Shown: piece after piece, positions 11,930 through 24,577 of the stretch
Numbering within the stretch: position 1 is the first letter of the stretch
Layout of the letters: every line of letters starts with the position of its first letter
Assembly (NCBI GenBank): GCA_028583685.1
Contig: JAMXIF010000065.1
Span: 34,001,700 to 34,065,699 of the forward strand
From: Petaurus breviceps papuanus
Lineage: Eukaryota; Chordata; Mammalia; Diprotodontia; Petauridae
Length of the DNA stretch: 64,000 nt
Direction: 5' to 3'
Made by a program: the position numbers and the translations under genes
Notes under the pieces: generated by a model
What the model was told of the DNA's origin: nothing
Database searches by the model: none
What the model saw: the letters and a program-made list of their open reading frames with translations, nothing else

Positions 11930-12385
11930 AGAGGTCTCAGAGCTCTCTGTAAGCTGGCCCTTTCCTCCTTGTCTCGTTTTCTTACACTCTACTCCCCTTC
12001 ACGCATTCTCTGATCCAGTGACCCCACAAACACGCCGCTCCATCCCCGTCTCTGTGCCTTTGCCCTGGTGGTCGCTCACACAGGGAATGTCATGCTGTCC
12101 TCAGCCTGGCCCCTTCACTCCCTTCAGTTCTTACCTCAGACCCCACCTTCTACAAGGGTGGGGGGTGGCTTTCTCTGCCCCCCCCCCTGGCTGCCAGTAT
12201 CTTCCCCTCTCAGATTCCCCTCCATCTACTCTAGAGCAGATCTTTTATGGACTTAGTTGGTGTCTTCCCCATGGGAAGGATAGCTCCTTGGTTGTTTTTC
12301 CCTTTCTTCATATCTGCAGTGCTTAGCACAGTGCCTGGCATGGAGTAAGTTATTAATCAATGCTTGATGATTGACTTACTTTACA
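11930..12385 (+). mobile_element. L2 3' end, sense
   Basis: Sense L2 3' region: 'ctctgtgcctttgccctggt', 'gtgcttagcacagtgcctgg' and the terminal 'gttattaatcaatgcttgat'. It is truncated on the 5' side. Confidence 0.8.
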
Positions 12386-12394
12386 AGACAGCAG

Positions 12395-12635
12395 AACGTA
12401 GTGGCTGAAATGTCTAGTGATACCATTAATGTCAGTTTTTCACTGAAAAGAGCCCAGATTAGGGGACGGTGGATCTGGATTCAAATCCTGATTCTCTCAT
12501 CACCTATTTACTACCTGTGTGACCTGGAGCCAAGTCATCAGCTTCACTGAATCTGTTTTCTCATCTGCCAATAGTAGGTTTTGATTAGATGGCCTCTAGA
12601 GTCTTTTGTAGCTATTACTGATTAATGCTGTTTAA
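12395..12635 (+). repeat. MIR-type SINE
   Basis: 'ggatctggattcaaatcctg', 'tactacctgtgtgacctgga', 'ctgttttctcatctgccaat' and 'attagatggcctctagagtc' follow the sense MIR order. The stretch 12636-13011 holds nothing recognised. Confidence 0.7.
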
Positions 12636-13011
12636 GAGGAACATTGGGATCAAAAGAGCTGGCTGGAGGTCAGAAGTTGAGTAAATTTACAAAGCCTATT
12701 TAAATGAATAATTTAAGTCCATCCAAATTGCAGACTGCCTGGAGTTAACTGTCTAGATTTTCCAGCATAAGTCTGGTGGTCCTGCCGTCTCTGGTACATA
12801 AAGGTCTGATATCCTGCCAACTCTGCAGTCTGATGCTGTTGTGCCACTGTAGACCATGAAAACGTCCCTCTTCTGGAGGGAGATATTTTAAGGCACAGGG
12901 TCCCTCACTCAGAGTCTCTTTGCCTACTGGGCATCTCAGATCTCCTCTGCCCCAATGACAGTTTCATCACTTCCCCTCTATAGGCCTCAGGAGGACGCCT
13001 GACTAAGTCGA

Positions 13012-13208
13012 CAATTCTCAAACTTTGGTCTGAGGAATTGAGGAACAGCCCCCTCCCCAAGCTTTTTTTTATGGGATTATATCTATTGATATTTACCATA
13101 GTAGAAATGAAAATGTCAACATTATTTTAAAAACATTTTTGGCCTCCCAGACCTCCTGAAAAAGTCTCAGGGACCCTGGGATTGTCAGACCACTTTTGAG
13201 AGTCACTG
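13012..13208. mobile_element. hAT-Charlie-like non-autonomous DNA transposon
   Basis: The ends form degraded inverted repeats: 'caattctcaaactttggtct' on the left, and on the right 'agaccacttttgagagtcactg', whose reverse complement starts CAGTGACTCTCAAAAG. The internal 'tatatctattgatatttacc' is a known landmark of this family. Confidence 0.7.
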
Positions 13209-13251
13209 AATTAAATTAGTTTCTAAGATTCCTTCAGCTCTGGGCTCTATC

Positions 13252-13253
<2 letters not shown>

Positions 13254-13294
<41 letters not shown>
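13254..13294. repeat. (TG)n microsatellite
   Basis: About 20 uninterrupted TG units. Confidence 0.95.
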
Positions 13295-13297
<3 letters not shown>

Positions 13298-13994
13298 GAA
13301 TTCTAATTTTATCCATTTTACCACCTTTGCAACTGGCAGGAAGGGGTTGGTAAGTTTTTATTAAAAAAAAAAAAAGATAAGGTGGGAAAAGTGGACTGAA
13401 GCCATGGCCTCATTGGAGACTCTATCCTAATAGAGATGAACTATTTTGAAGAGCTCATTAGACTGAGTATGAGTTCTCTAGGGAAGGAATGAAAATCCCA
13501 TTAAAGTATGATATATTTGATACTGCTCTGGGCATTGGCTGCATTTGAAAATGGTCTTCAGCTGTTCTCCTGGGCCCTGGGGCTTAAAATAGAGCCTGTG
13601 CTGAGCAGGAGCAGGTTCCTAAGATCCAGCCTTGCTGCTTCCCAGAAGAGCTGAGCCATAAGAGGAGACTTGAGAGTTTATTGCAGCATTCTCTGACTAG
13701 ATGACTGCCAGAAGTCCGCTGGCCTGGCTTGGGGTGTACAGAAGGAGTTCTTAGGTCCTCTTTGAGGCTTGTGCACCATGTCTACAAGGGGATGACACTG
13801 TGGCAGGCTGCACCATTCAAGACTGAGCTTCCTGCCCTCGAAATTCTTACTCAGTAATGTAACAGCATGTCGTCCATACTCTGTGCCCAGCACTGTGCGA
13901 AATGTTGCTGATGTAAAGAAAGGCAGAAAATAGTTCCTGCCTTCAAGGAACTGATATTGTAATGGGGAAGACAACATGTAAAGAATATGTAAAT

Positions 13995-14162
13995 CTTTAT
14001 TTAGTTATTGCTTTTTGGAGGGGGAAGGCTGGGCAATTGGGGTTAAGTGACTTGCCCAAGGTCACACAGCTAGTAAGTGTCAAGTGTCTGAGGCTGGATT
14101 TGAACTCAGGTCCTCCTGACTCCAGGGCCAGTGCTTTACTTGCTGCACCACCTAGCCACCCC
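13995..14162 (-). mobile_element. Marsupial tRNA-derived SINE, antisense, with 14-bp TSD
   Basis: The antisense SINE ends with the reverse of the tRNA head ('gctgcaccacctagccaccc') and carries 'aggtcacacagctagtaagt'. It is flanked by AAGAATATGTAAAT at 13981-13994 and 14163-14176, an exact 14-base duplication. Confidence 0.9.
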
Positions 14163-14188
14163 AAGAATATGTAAATAGGTATATTTTC

Positions 14189-14450
14189 TTGTTGTTGTTT
14201 GTTGTTCAGTCATTGTTCAGTTGTGTCCCAGTTTTTGTGACCCCGTTTGGGGTTTTCTTGGCAAAGACACTGGAGTGGTTTTCCATTTCCTTCTCCAGCT
14301 CATTTTACAGATGAGGGAATTGAGGCAAACAATTAGGTGACTTGCCCAGGGTCACAGCTAGTAAGTGTCTGAGGCCGGATTTGAACTCAGGAAGATGAGT
14401 CTTCTAGACTCTGGGCTTGGCACTCTATCCACTGTTCTACCCAGCTGCCC
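14189..14450 (-). mobile_element. Marsupial SINE with RTE-like tail, antisense
   Basis: It runs from the tail 'ttgttcagtcattgttcag', 'ccccgtttggggttttcttg' through 'agatgagggaattgaggcaa' to the head 'ctgttctacccagctgccc'. The approximate duplicated flank is AAATAGGT (14173-14180 and 14453-14460). Confidence 0.88.
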
Positions 14451-14467
14451 TAAAATAGGTGCATACA

Positions 14468-14736
14468 AGATATGATGATGATAGCTAGCACTTATATTGC
14501 ACTGTGTGTGCACCAGGCACCATGCTAAACACTAGAAAAAGTCTTATTTGATCTTCATAACAACCCTGGGAGATGGGTGCCATTATTATCCTCACTTTGC
14601 AGTTGAGGAAAGTAAAGTAGTTAAGTGACTCATCCAAGATCACATAGCTTATAAATTTCTGAGACTGGATTTGAACTCAGGTTTTCCTAACTCTAGGTCT
14701 ACTACTCCATCCACTCTGCTACCTAGTTGCCTCTGA
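14468..14736 (-). repeat. MIR-type CORE-SINE, antisense
   Basis: 'tgatagctagcacttatatt', 'caacaaccctgggagatggg', 'gatcacatagcttataaatt' and 'tctgctacctagttgcctct' give nearly complete antisense coverage. Confidence 0.8.
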
Positions 14737-15240
14737 TATATGAGCAGGTAGAGAGGAATCTGAGAGAGGAAGGCGCTATTTGCTGGGGGGGTGGGGTATG
14801 CTAGGAAAAGGCTCCCCCTGTAGAAGCTGGGATTTGAGTTGAGATTTGAAGAGAATCAGGGGAGAGCTAAGAGGCAAGGCTGAGAGAGCATAGTAGCATT
14901 ACCTACAGGGGGTACTGCCATCAGAGTTCCAGAGACAGGGGTGGAGCCCCATGTTTGAGGGGTCACTGGGTCAGAGAATGTGTGGATGTGAGCAAAGTGT
15001 GAGAAATAGGACAAGGAGGAAAGGACCAGACAGAGGCTTCTTTGGGGAGCACTGGAGCCCCAGAGGTCAGACCTAAGCTGTAGAAGAAGCACCTTGGCTG
15101 CTAAGTGAAGAAGAGGTTGGAGTGGAGAAAGACTTGTGACTGAGACTCCAGCCAGAAGCCCACTGCCATAGTGTAGGTGCCTGACCAATAAGCTCCTCAC
15201 ACCATATGCCAAATTAAACTCCAAATGGACACATGGCTTA

Positions 15241-15727
15241 ATAGCAATAATCACAGCTTAGTGTTTATGGGGCACTTGAATGTTTGCAAAGTGCTTTACA
15301 AATGCCTTCTCATTTATCTTCACAGTCCTAGAAAGTATGTTCTGTTGTTATCCCCATTTTACAGATAAGGAAAATAAGGTAGATAGAGGTTAAGACTGAT
15401 TTTTTCTTTTTTAAAATGTGTTTTTATTTATTTCATTACATATTTCTCAATTACATGTAAATATTTTTAATTATTCATTTTAAAAAGTTTTAAGTTCCAA
15501 ATTCCTCCCTCCTTCCCCTCCTACACCCATTGAGAAAGCAAGCAATATGATACTGATTATACATGTGATGATTTAGCTGACAACCAAACTTGCATTTACC
15601 TGGATAGTGTGTACTTGACTTGTTTAGAGTCACAAAGCTAGCTAGTTTAAGTGTCTGAGGCAGGATTTGAACTTGGGTCTTCCTGATTCCACATCCAATA
15701 TCTATCCACTGTGGCATCTAGCTGCCT
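15241..15727 (-). repeat. MIR-type CORE-SINE, antisense, itself interrupted
   Basis: The first half is 15241-15397 ('tttgcaaagtgctttacaaa', 'ccattttacagataaggaaa'). The second half is 15613-15727 ('agtcacaaagctagctagtt', 'ggatttgaacttgggtcttc', 'ccactgtggcatctagctgc'). It is inserted in the sense L1. Confidence 0.75.
15398..15575 (-). mobile_element. L1 3' end inserted inside the SINE
   Basis: 'tttaagttccaaattcctcc' and 'gatactgattatacatgtga' are the antisense L1 3' terminus. It interrupts the MIR-type SINE, the third level of this nest. Confidence 0.75.
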
Positions 15728-16329
15728 TTCTAGGTCTAAAAGGGCATAAGATGGAAACTCTCTTTCAGATCCCCGGATAGGAGAAGTCATGATCAAATAA
15801 GGGATAGAGAAGATCCACAGAAGATAAAATGGAGAGTTTTGATTATATAAAGTTAAAAAGGTTTTCCACAAACAAATCCAAATGAGGCCGAGAAATCTCC
15901 ATTGCAAGTTTCTCATCTAAAGGTCTCATTTCCAAGATGTATAATGAACTGATTCAAATTTGTAAGAATGACAGCCAGAGCCATCCTCTGTGGTTGATAA
16001 ATGGTTATAAAGGATATAAATAGACAGTTCTCAATGGAAGAAATTCCAAGCATTTATAGCCATATGAAAAAAAACAATTCCAAGTCCCTAATAATTAGAA
16101 GAATGCAAATTAAAGTGACTGGTTGGGTATTTAAATATGTAAAGGTTTCACCCATCACATTGGCAAAGTTGACAATAAAGGGAAAATGGCTACTGTGGCA
16201 GGGGGTGCTGTTAGGTTTAGAAGAGGCATTTCCTCTAATCAGGAAATTGACAGTTGAACCCTTCATTTTTGAGTGTCTGAAGTCTTTTAGCACTCTGGGT
16301 ATAGACACACTAAAGGAGGTAGAATTCAG

Positions 16330-16835
16330 CAGCAGGAAACCAGCAAACAACGGTCAGAACCAAGCAGGACATGACCACCCTTTCCAAGAGCATAGGAGGG
16401 AAAGAGTATCCTGGCACAAAAACCCACTACGAGTAAGCAAAAGGCACCAAATACTATTGAGAGTATTTTGGGCCAAGACACAATGAAGAGACCAACCCAG
16501 AAGAAGAGACCATAAGCAGAGCTTCAGAGGAAAAAAACATTGCTTGGCCACAAGGATCTTAAGAGGACCTGGAAAAATGAAGCAAGAACTTAAAAAAATA
16601 GAATTGTTTATGGAATAAGGGCTTTAGTGGAAAAGACTGAAAGACAAATGAAGAGCTTAGATAAAAATGTGGAAAGCCTTACCCAATAATGAATTAGAAT
16701 ATTAAAATGAAAATTAGCATAACAATTAGGATAGACCAAACAGAGATCATTGGTTTCATGAGACCTTAAGAAATATTAGAACAAAATCAAAAGATTTTTA
16801 AAATAGAAGAAAATTTGGTATATCTACTGTGAAAA
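16330..16835 (+). mobile_element. L1/HAL1 ORF1-like coiled-coil fragment, sense
   Basis: The A-rich sequence resembles the coiled-coil part of marsupial L1 ORF1 ('aagaacttaaaaaaatagaa', 'agataaaaatgtggaaagcc', 'tagaagaaaatttggtatat', 'gaaaaacaactg'). The last part parallels the 'ENVKYL..KTTDLE' segment of the HAL1 ORF1 in this window. Frames are broken. Confidence 0.55.
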
Positions 16836-16910
16836 ACAACTGCCCTTGTTTTCTCTGTATCCCTAGTGCCTAATGTGTATTAGGTACATAATAAATGCTT
16901 ATTGATTATT
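16836..16910 (+). repeat. L2 3' terminus, sense
   Basis: 'ctctgtatccctagtgccta' and 'aataaatgcttattgatt' are the L2 terminal landmarks. Confidence 0.7.
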
Positions 16911-17045
16911 AAGTCCTTGATTGGTTTGGAGTTAGAGGACCTGGGTTTAAACCCCAGGTCTTCCACTTAATGCCCCTAAATGGGAGCCTGCATTAGATGA
17001 CCTATAAGGAACCTTGTGTCTCTAAATCTGTGATCCTAAGATCCT
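16911..17045 (+). repeat. MIR-type SINE remnant
   Basis: 'agaggacctgggtttaaacc', 'cattagatgacctataagga' and 'ctaaatctgtgatcctaaga' follow the sense MIR order, with the middle missing. Confidence 0.6.
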
Positions 17046-17059
17046 TGCTTGAGCTTTTT

Positions 17060-17185
17060 TTCTTTTTAGGTTGCCCTGGATTTACTAATCTCTGAACATA
17101 TTGTTTTCACCAATAGAATGTAAGCTTCTTGAGGGCAAGAACTGTAGATTTTTGTCTTTGTATCTCTAGCACCTAGCACAGGGGC
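17060..17185 (+). repeat. L2 3' terminus, sense
   Basis: 'atgtaagcttcttgagggca', 'tttgtctttgtatctctagc' and 'cctagcacagggg' are the classic L2 3' end. Confidence 0.8.
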
Positions 17186-17194
17186 TTTTTCAAA

Positions 17195-17645
17195 ATTATT
17201 TTTATAATTAACAAATCAATTGGCATTTATTAAATACCTGCTAAGTGCCAGGCACTCAGAGCTTACAATGTAATGGGGGAGACAACATGCAAACGAATAT
17301 ATAGAGAGCAAGCTATATATAGGATAAATGGAAATAATGAACAGAGGGAAAGCCCTGGAGTGGGGAAGGCTTTCTTAGAAAGTGGGATTTTAGTTGGAAC
17401 TTAAAGGAAGTCAGGATGGTCAGTAGTTGGAATGGAGGAGGGAGATAGTTGCAGGCATGGGGGTAGCCAGAGTGAGTGCCTAGAACTGAGCTATGGAGAT
17501 GCTGCTTTGTGTATCAGAGAGTCTATATGGGGGAGTAAGTTGTAAGAAGACTGAAAAGCTAGGAGAGGGCTGAGTGATGAAGGGTGTTGAATGTCAAACA
17601 GCATCATGTATCTGATCTGATCCTGGAGGCAGTAGGGAGCCATTG

Positions 17646-17689
<44 letters not shown>

Positions 17690-17803
17690 GAGACAGAGAG
17701 AGAAACAGAGAGAGACAGAGACAGAGAGAGACAGAGAGACAGAGACAGAGAGAGAGAGAGAGACAGAGAGAGAGTTGGGAAGGTGTGATCGGACCTGCAC
17801 TTT
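17195..17803 (-). mobile_element. L2 copy, antisense; target of the HSPD1 insertion
   Basis: 'ggcatttattaaatacctgc', 'gtgccaggcactcagagc', 'ggagtggggaaggctttctt', 'ctggaggcagtagggagcca' and 'atcggacctgcactttagaa' are successive antisense L2 landmarks. A GA-rich microsatellite replaces part of it at 17652-17774. Confidence 0.8.
17652..17774. repeat. (GA)n / (GAGACA)n microsatellite
   Basis: A 123-bp purine tract of GA with interspersed GACA units. It yields long artefactual Arg-Glu or Ser-Leu open frames on the two strands; these are not genes. Confidence 0.95.
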
Positions 17804-17817
17804 AGAAAACCACTTGA
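17804..17817. repeat. 5' target-site duplication of the HSPD1 retrocopy
   Basis: The 14-base sequence AGAAAACCACTTGA is repeated exactly at 20072-20085, just after the A tract. The preceding TTT gives a TTT/AGAAAA cleavage site, close to the L1 endonuclease preference. Perfect identity of the two copies suggests a fairly young insertion. Confidence 0.93.
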
Positions 17818-19596
<1,779 letters not shown>

Positions 19597-19816
19597 TTTC
19601 CTAGAATAATGCTTTATCATGATCTGTGATGCAAGCAAGACTCAAGGCAATGTTCTTCGCTAACTTCAGAGAAGTCAGTTGGAGAGAGGACTGAAGTAAA
19701 GGCTGATGTTTGAGAAAATCACTATAACCATCAGTTACTGGTTTCAGTTGACAAAATATGTAATGGTTTACTGCTGTCATTATCCATGATAAAGATAATT
19801 TATTTTGTATTTTTTG

Positions 19817-19822
19817 AATAAA
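19817..19822 (+). terminator. Proximal AATAAA poly(A) signal in the HSPD1 retrocopy
   Basis: AATAAA lies about 220 bases after the HSPD1 stop, in a context (TTTTTGAATAAAGACATTTGTACATTCC region) that matches the internal signal of the parental 3'UTR. It is in the same orientation as EXT2, so it is a potential premature polyadenylation site within the EXT2 intron. Confidence 0.6.
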
Positions 19823-20041
19823 GACATTTGTACATTCCTAATACTGGGTGCAAGATCTATGTACCAATGTTCTGCTTTCAACTTAAACCAGCTGAGGCAT
19901 TTTTAGTATTATTCTGCTAAGTCAGAATTTTAGTATTTGCAATCACTAGAAGGAAAGTTCAGAAGCAGCCTGTCTGTGCAGATGAAGATTAAAATTGTGT
20001 ACAAAGTAGAGAAATATCCAATTATGTGATGACCTTTGTGT

Positions 20042-20047
20042 AATAAA
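20042..20047 (+). terminator. Distal AATAAA poly(A) signal used by the source HSPD1 mRNA
   Basis: AATAAA is followed about 14 bases later by the A tract, so this is the signal that formed the 3' end of the mRNA that was copied. Confidence 0.8.
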
Positions 20048-20071
20048 ATTGTTTAAAGTTAAAAAAAAAAA

Positions 20072-20085
20072 AGAAAACCACTTGA
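20072..20085. repeat. 3' target-site duplication of the HSPD1 retrocopy
   Basis: This is an exact copy of the 14 bases at 17804-17817, lying directly after the retrocopy's A tract. The first A could equally belong to the tail. Confidence 0.93.
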
Positions 20086-20089
20086 ATTC

Positions 20090-20275
20090 ACTCAAGGGGG
20101 TCTATTCTTTTTGGATTCTGTCACCCACTGTACTAGCTATTCTTTTCAGCTTTGTTTCATGTCCAGAACTGATTGTCATTTCACCGTTGCCTTCATTCAA
20201 GTAATTTATTCACATATTGAACAGAACAGGAACAGGGGCAAAGCCCTTGTCTGCTTTGTTTCCAGACTGGTGTAG
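20090..20275 (-). mobile_element. CR1/L3-like LINE fragment, antisense
   Basis: 'gtactagctattcttttcag', 'ctttgtttcatgtccagaac' and 'acatattgaacagaacagga' match an antisense CR1/L3 segment that is also seen at 50430-51160. Confidence 0.5.
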
Positions 20276-20529
20276 ACGTCTGTTGTGTTCTTTGAACTGT
20301 TGGACACTTTATTATTTGAATGGCACTGGGAATTCTGTACATCTTCCTGCATGGAAAGCTGACTATCTTGAGAATTTGTTGAATGGAAAGGACCAGTTTT
20401 ATATGGCATAGGCTGCCACTTTGTTTGCCTTTCCTCTGAAAGTCCCAAGACTTTAATGGTGTACTCATTGGAAATTTTAGAAGTGTGCTTGGATTTTACC
20501 ACCAATGACTTCTTGATTCATGTGCTTTC

Positions 20530-20770
20530 TCTGTTTAGGATATTCCACATTTTTTCCTTTTAGTGTTTCTATTACAATTACAAAGCATTTTATATACATT
20601 TTCATTTGTACTTTACAATAACCCTGAAGTAAGTGGTGTAAGTATTGTTTCCTCGTTTTACAAGTGAGGAAACACAATCTCAGTGCTTGTGACTTGTTTA
20701 GGATCACCCTTCTGGGCTTGGAATACTGGTCTCCTAAGCAGCCCCAAGTCTAGTGTTTTTCCACATCCCC
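20530..20770 (-). repeat. MIR-type SINE, antisense
   Basis: 'tacaaagcattttatataca', 'acaataaccctgaagtaagt' and 'tttacaagtgaggaaacaca' follow the antisense MIR order. Confidence 0.65.
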
Positions 20771-22224
20771 CAGCCTTCCTTTATAAGCTTTCCCAATGTC
20801 AGTTTTTAGGGTGAAATAGTTTCAGTCTCCCATTGGAACAGAGCCTACACAATGGAACCAAAAGTTAATTACCACGTTTTGCATTTGCCTAAATTCTGTA
20901 ACAGTAAACCTGTGGCAATTTGTTAGCTAGTATACAGTGTTCTGAAGATCACTGGAAAACTAGAAAAATAATATTCCCTTTTAGCTGAGAAAACTGAGAT
21001 ATTTAATTTTTAAACTATAGTATACTAGACTGTGTACTGCTGTAGTCCCAACATTGTTATGGGAAAGGTGCTGTGGAAGTTCTAAAATGCCATGATAAAA
21101 ATGCCAGCTGTTCAGTTGGTCACAGCTGGGGAGGGCCTGTCCTCCTGGGGCCTCTTTGAGACACAAGTGAAGAATCCGCTATCTGGACATCAGATAGAGA
21201 GAAATGTGGCCCGTATTTTAGAAAAAAACAATCACACTCACCATTTGATTCTGTCCTCTAGATGAAAGGCACAAAGTTTTCGTGGGGTTCCTTTGCCTTG
21301 AGGCAAATTGCTGCCCTGGAGTCCTTGAGAAACTATAAATTAAAATGCCTTATGGACATATCAAGTTGTTACTTAGGAGCTGCAGAAGCAATTTAATCTG
21401 GGAAGTTCACTTAACCCCAGGCTAAAACACTTGAGCTGTGATTCTTGGCAAAGCAGGCTTCCTTTCCTATGGGGGCTGAGGATGGGTGGACAGGCTTGGA
21501 TGATTTGAGGCATCTTGACTTTGAAGCGATATTCTCTAGCTGCACTTTTGGCTAATGTTCTAGGCGGATTGGTTACCACACGCTCTTTCCTACCAACTCT
21601 AAGAGCTTCTGTCTCCTCCATGGATTAGCTATGGGCACAGAACTTTGGCATATTTAGCCAAAGCTTCTTAACTTAGATTTTTTTTAAAAAAAGCTCTCAA
21701 TGCTTGGGTTCATTTTGGTTTTTTGGAGCATGACACTGGAGTGTAGGTTGTATGATCTCTTGAAAGGGAAGGAACTGACTTGGGTATTGCTTCAGATCCA
21801 TTGTTAGGAAAGCACTTTGTAAATCAAGACATTGTGGAAGTGTGAGCTAAATAACACAATGGCACAAATTTTTTATTATATTCATTAATGCTAACAAATG
21901 CAGCAGTTCTTAATTGAGCATATTCTATGACTCATTTTGAACAATGTCTTGTGTTTGAATGGGTTTCCACGGACATATTTATATAGTATATGCCTATTGT
22001 CTACACTAGACTTGCAATGGATACCCATAGAGTTGGTCCATCACTGCATTGATCTTGGACAAACATTGCAAATGGGCACTGAACTGAATCCAGAATTAAT
22101 TAAGAGGAAGACAGTGGGTTGGCTTGCCTTTGGAAAATTGAGAAGTATTTTACATGACCTCAAGCTTCTCCCTGAAACAAAGGTTCATCCTTTAAACATG
22201 AATCCTATCTTTTAAACACAAATG
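20771..22224. other. EXT2 intron, no recognised element
   Basis: No gene or recognised repeat is seen here; the base composition is ordinary. Confidence 0.4.
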
Positions 22225-22765
22225 TTCTTTTAAAAATGTTTTTTAAAAAATGTTTTATTGATGTGCCTTAAACATCATTGTCATTTCCTATAACCTCCTT
22301 AAACCATATCCCCTTTTCACTCTCCGGGGCACCATTTGAATCTTCCCTCACAACAAAAAAAGTACAGCCAAGCAAAACAGGGAAATATCCTGGCCGTGTG
22401 GGGTGGCCCAGGTCCTTTAATGCCCCTAGAGATGACCAGGAGAGTAAGGAGGCATGCTTCATTGTCAGTCTGCTAAGCTTGTGCTTTTCACTTCCTGCGT
22501 GATTGTACTGTCATTCTGATGGCATTCTGGGTTTCTTTCTTTCATATTATTGTAGTCATCATGTAGATTGTACTGATACTCTTCACTTCATTCTGCATTA
22601 GTTCCTAACAATTCTTCCTGTCTTCCAGAATTTTTTAGTCATTGTTTTTATTGGACTTCAGTATTCTATCACATTCATATGAGAATGTGATTAATCATTC
22701 ATTCCTCAGTCAAGGTGCTATTTTGGTGTATATGGGACTTTCCTGCATCTTCGACCTCCTTGGGA
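22225..22765 (-). mobile_element. L1 3' end of a different subfamily, antisense
   Basis: 'atgttttattgatgtgcctt', 'atattattgtagtcatcatg', 'cttcacttcattctgcatta' and 'ttctatcacattcatatgag' parallel the L1 3' ends elsewhere, but the tail region differs. The stretch 22766-23065 holds nothing recognised. Confidence 0.65.
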
Positions 22766-23597
22766 AATTAGCTGAGCAGTAAAGTTTAAGGAGCTGTCTT
22801 CTTTTGCAGATTTGAAATTCACAGGCAAAGGAAAAAGAAAAGCAGTATAAAATTGAACAGATTTAGATAGATTGTTTCAGAGCAAATCATCTCCCAGTGC
22901 TGCTCTGTGGCTGTGAAATCACCTGGTGTATGTTTGTAGTCCGAGAACAAGTAAAGCTGAAGGTGACCCAAAGGGACAGTGGGGGGACCCAGAGCAGTTG
23001 TGAGCAGGCTGCAGCATCTCACCACTCAAGAACTGCACAGGAGACACCATGCATCAGTCAGCGAATTGCCATAAGAACTTGTTCTATGTGTCAGGCATAG
23101 ATCTAGATATACAGATGCCAAGAGTGAAAGAAATCTTTCTCACAATGAACTCATATTCTAATGCAGTGTATAGAGAAATAAATATAAAGAATGTAAATGC
23201 ATACAAGATAGATGGAGGGTAGTATTATTGGGGGGGAGGGATCAGGAAAGGCTTCATGTAGAATTGGTACCTGAGCTGTATCTTGAGGCAAAAGAGAGAT
23301 TCCAGGAAGTCAGAGGAAGTACATTTAAGGCAAAAGATGGGAGTTTGGTGCTATAAGTAAGGACCAGAGAAGGCTGTTTGGCTGGATTGCAGGATGTGGA
23401 GGAGGGGAATGATGTCCACTGAGTTTGGCATGATAGGCTGAGGCTGGATTATGAAGAACTTTTAAAAATAAACAGAGGAGTCAATGTTTTAAACTAGAGG
23501 TGATAGGAGCCCACTAGAGTTCATTGAGCAGGGGAGTGATATGGTCAGAGATGAATACAAGGAAAATCTCTTTGGTAATGTGTATAGGAGAGACTAT

Positions 23598-24119
23598 TGT
23601 AATGTTAATGGGATTTAAGATCTTCCATGCCCATTAATAGCCCTCAGAGGGAGCCCATTATGGAAGCTTGCTTAGGGGAGGCTTTCTGGTAGGAAGGCTT
23701 TCACACCTTTTGCTAATTTCTAATTAGGCACTGAGTCATGAGGGTTATGAAGCCTTCTGGCTCTGAGAAGTGTATATAAACTTTAAGTTGGTATTTTGCT
23801 TTGGGGGCTCACTTAACAGAAGGATCTTGTGATTCTGGAGTGGGGTATGTTCAGAGCTCCCTGACTGCTCAGATGTAAAGGCTCCTTCAATCCAGGGATG
23901 TATGTATATAGTTGATTCAGGCGGTCAGAGCCCTGTCTGTTGGTCTTTAACTCTCTGCTTGTATTTTCTCTGAAGGTCAGGGTACTGACTTTTCCCCTGA
24001 ACTAGTGAATGTAATTAAAAACGATTGTTGACACTTGAACAGCTTTCTTTTCTAGTAAAGCAGACCTACGAGCCTGTGCTAGTAGCCATTCTAGGGATGC
24101 TAGTGTGGTTGCCTCTACA
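23598..24119 (+). mobile_element. Solo LTR of a marsupial endogenous retrovirus
   Basis: About 520 bp, from TGTAATG to CTCTACA, with a TATATAAA-like box near 23771 and an ATTAAA-type poly(A) signal near 24014. It is alignable by eye with 57209-57862. No internal viral genes are present. It is a solo LTR fossil inside antisense L2, so it is younger than that L2; the family is not named. Confidence 0.65.
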
Positions 24120-24577
24120 ACTTGACTAAGGAGAGACTTGAGGCGGGGAGACCAATTAGGAGGATGTTGCCATGATCTAGGTAAGAAGTGGCAAGGACAG
24201 TATTCACATGAGGTTTAAGTGAGGAGAGAATAAGAAATGTTGTGAAGGTAGGAGTGGCAGGATTTGGCAGCTAATTGAATATGTGGAGGGAATATCAAAG
24301 TTACAAATCTTAGAGACTGGAAGAATGTGATACCTTCGATGGGAATGGAGAAGTTTGGAAGAAGGATTGTTTTGGTTTCAGAAATATTGAGTTTAAGTTG
24401 TCTCTGGGACATCTAGTTTGAAATGTCCAATAGGCAGTTATTGGAGAATGGAGACTGAAAGTCAGCAGAGAGAGTGGCTATGGATATATATGTCTATTAG
24501 TCATCTACATGGAGACATTAATTAAACTCATGAGAGCTAATGTTGTGACCAGGAGAGGACAAGAGGGATGTATGTTC

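Larger units (their letters stand above)
13840..15185 (-). mobile_element. L2 copy, antisense, split by three SINEs
   Basis: L2 pieces lie at 13840-13994 ('gcccagcactgtgcgaaatg', 'ggggaagacaacatgtaaag'), at 14163-14188, at 14451-14467 and at 14737-15185 ('gggatttgagttgagatttg', 'atgtgtggatgtgagcaaa' type). The order is the reverse complement of L2 3' region to C-terminal RT. Three SINEs interrupt it. Confidence 0.65.
15186..16235 (+). mobile_element. L1 ORF2/3' fragment, sense, split by a nested SINE
   Basis: 15190-15240 ('caaattaaactccaaatgga') and 15736-16235 ('cataagatggaaactctctt', 'gaagatccacagaagataaa', 'aaatagacagttctcaatgg', 'ttagaagaatgcaaattaaa') are successive parts of the L1 ORF2 C-terminal and 3' region. 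Between them sit a SINE and a further L1 piece. Confidence 0.75.

Noticed and set aside
12018-12326. Proline/serine-rich 102-codon + frame
   Set aside because: It is an L2 3' end read in a chance frame.
16001-16486. 161-codon + frame
   Set aside because: Its first half is L1 3'-region sequence in a chance frame and its second half is L1 ORF1-like remnant; it is not a host gene.
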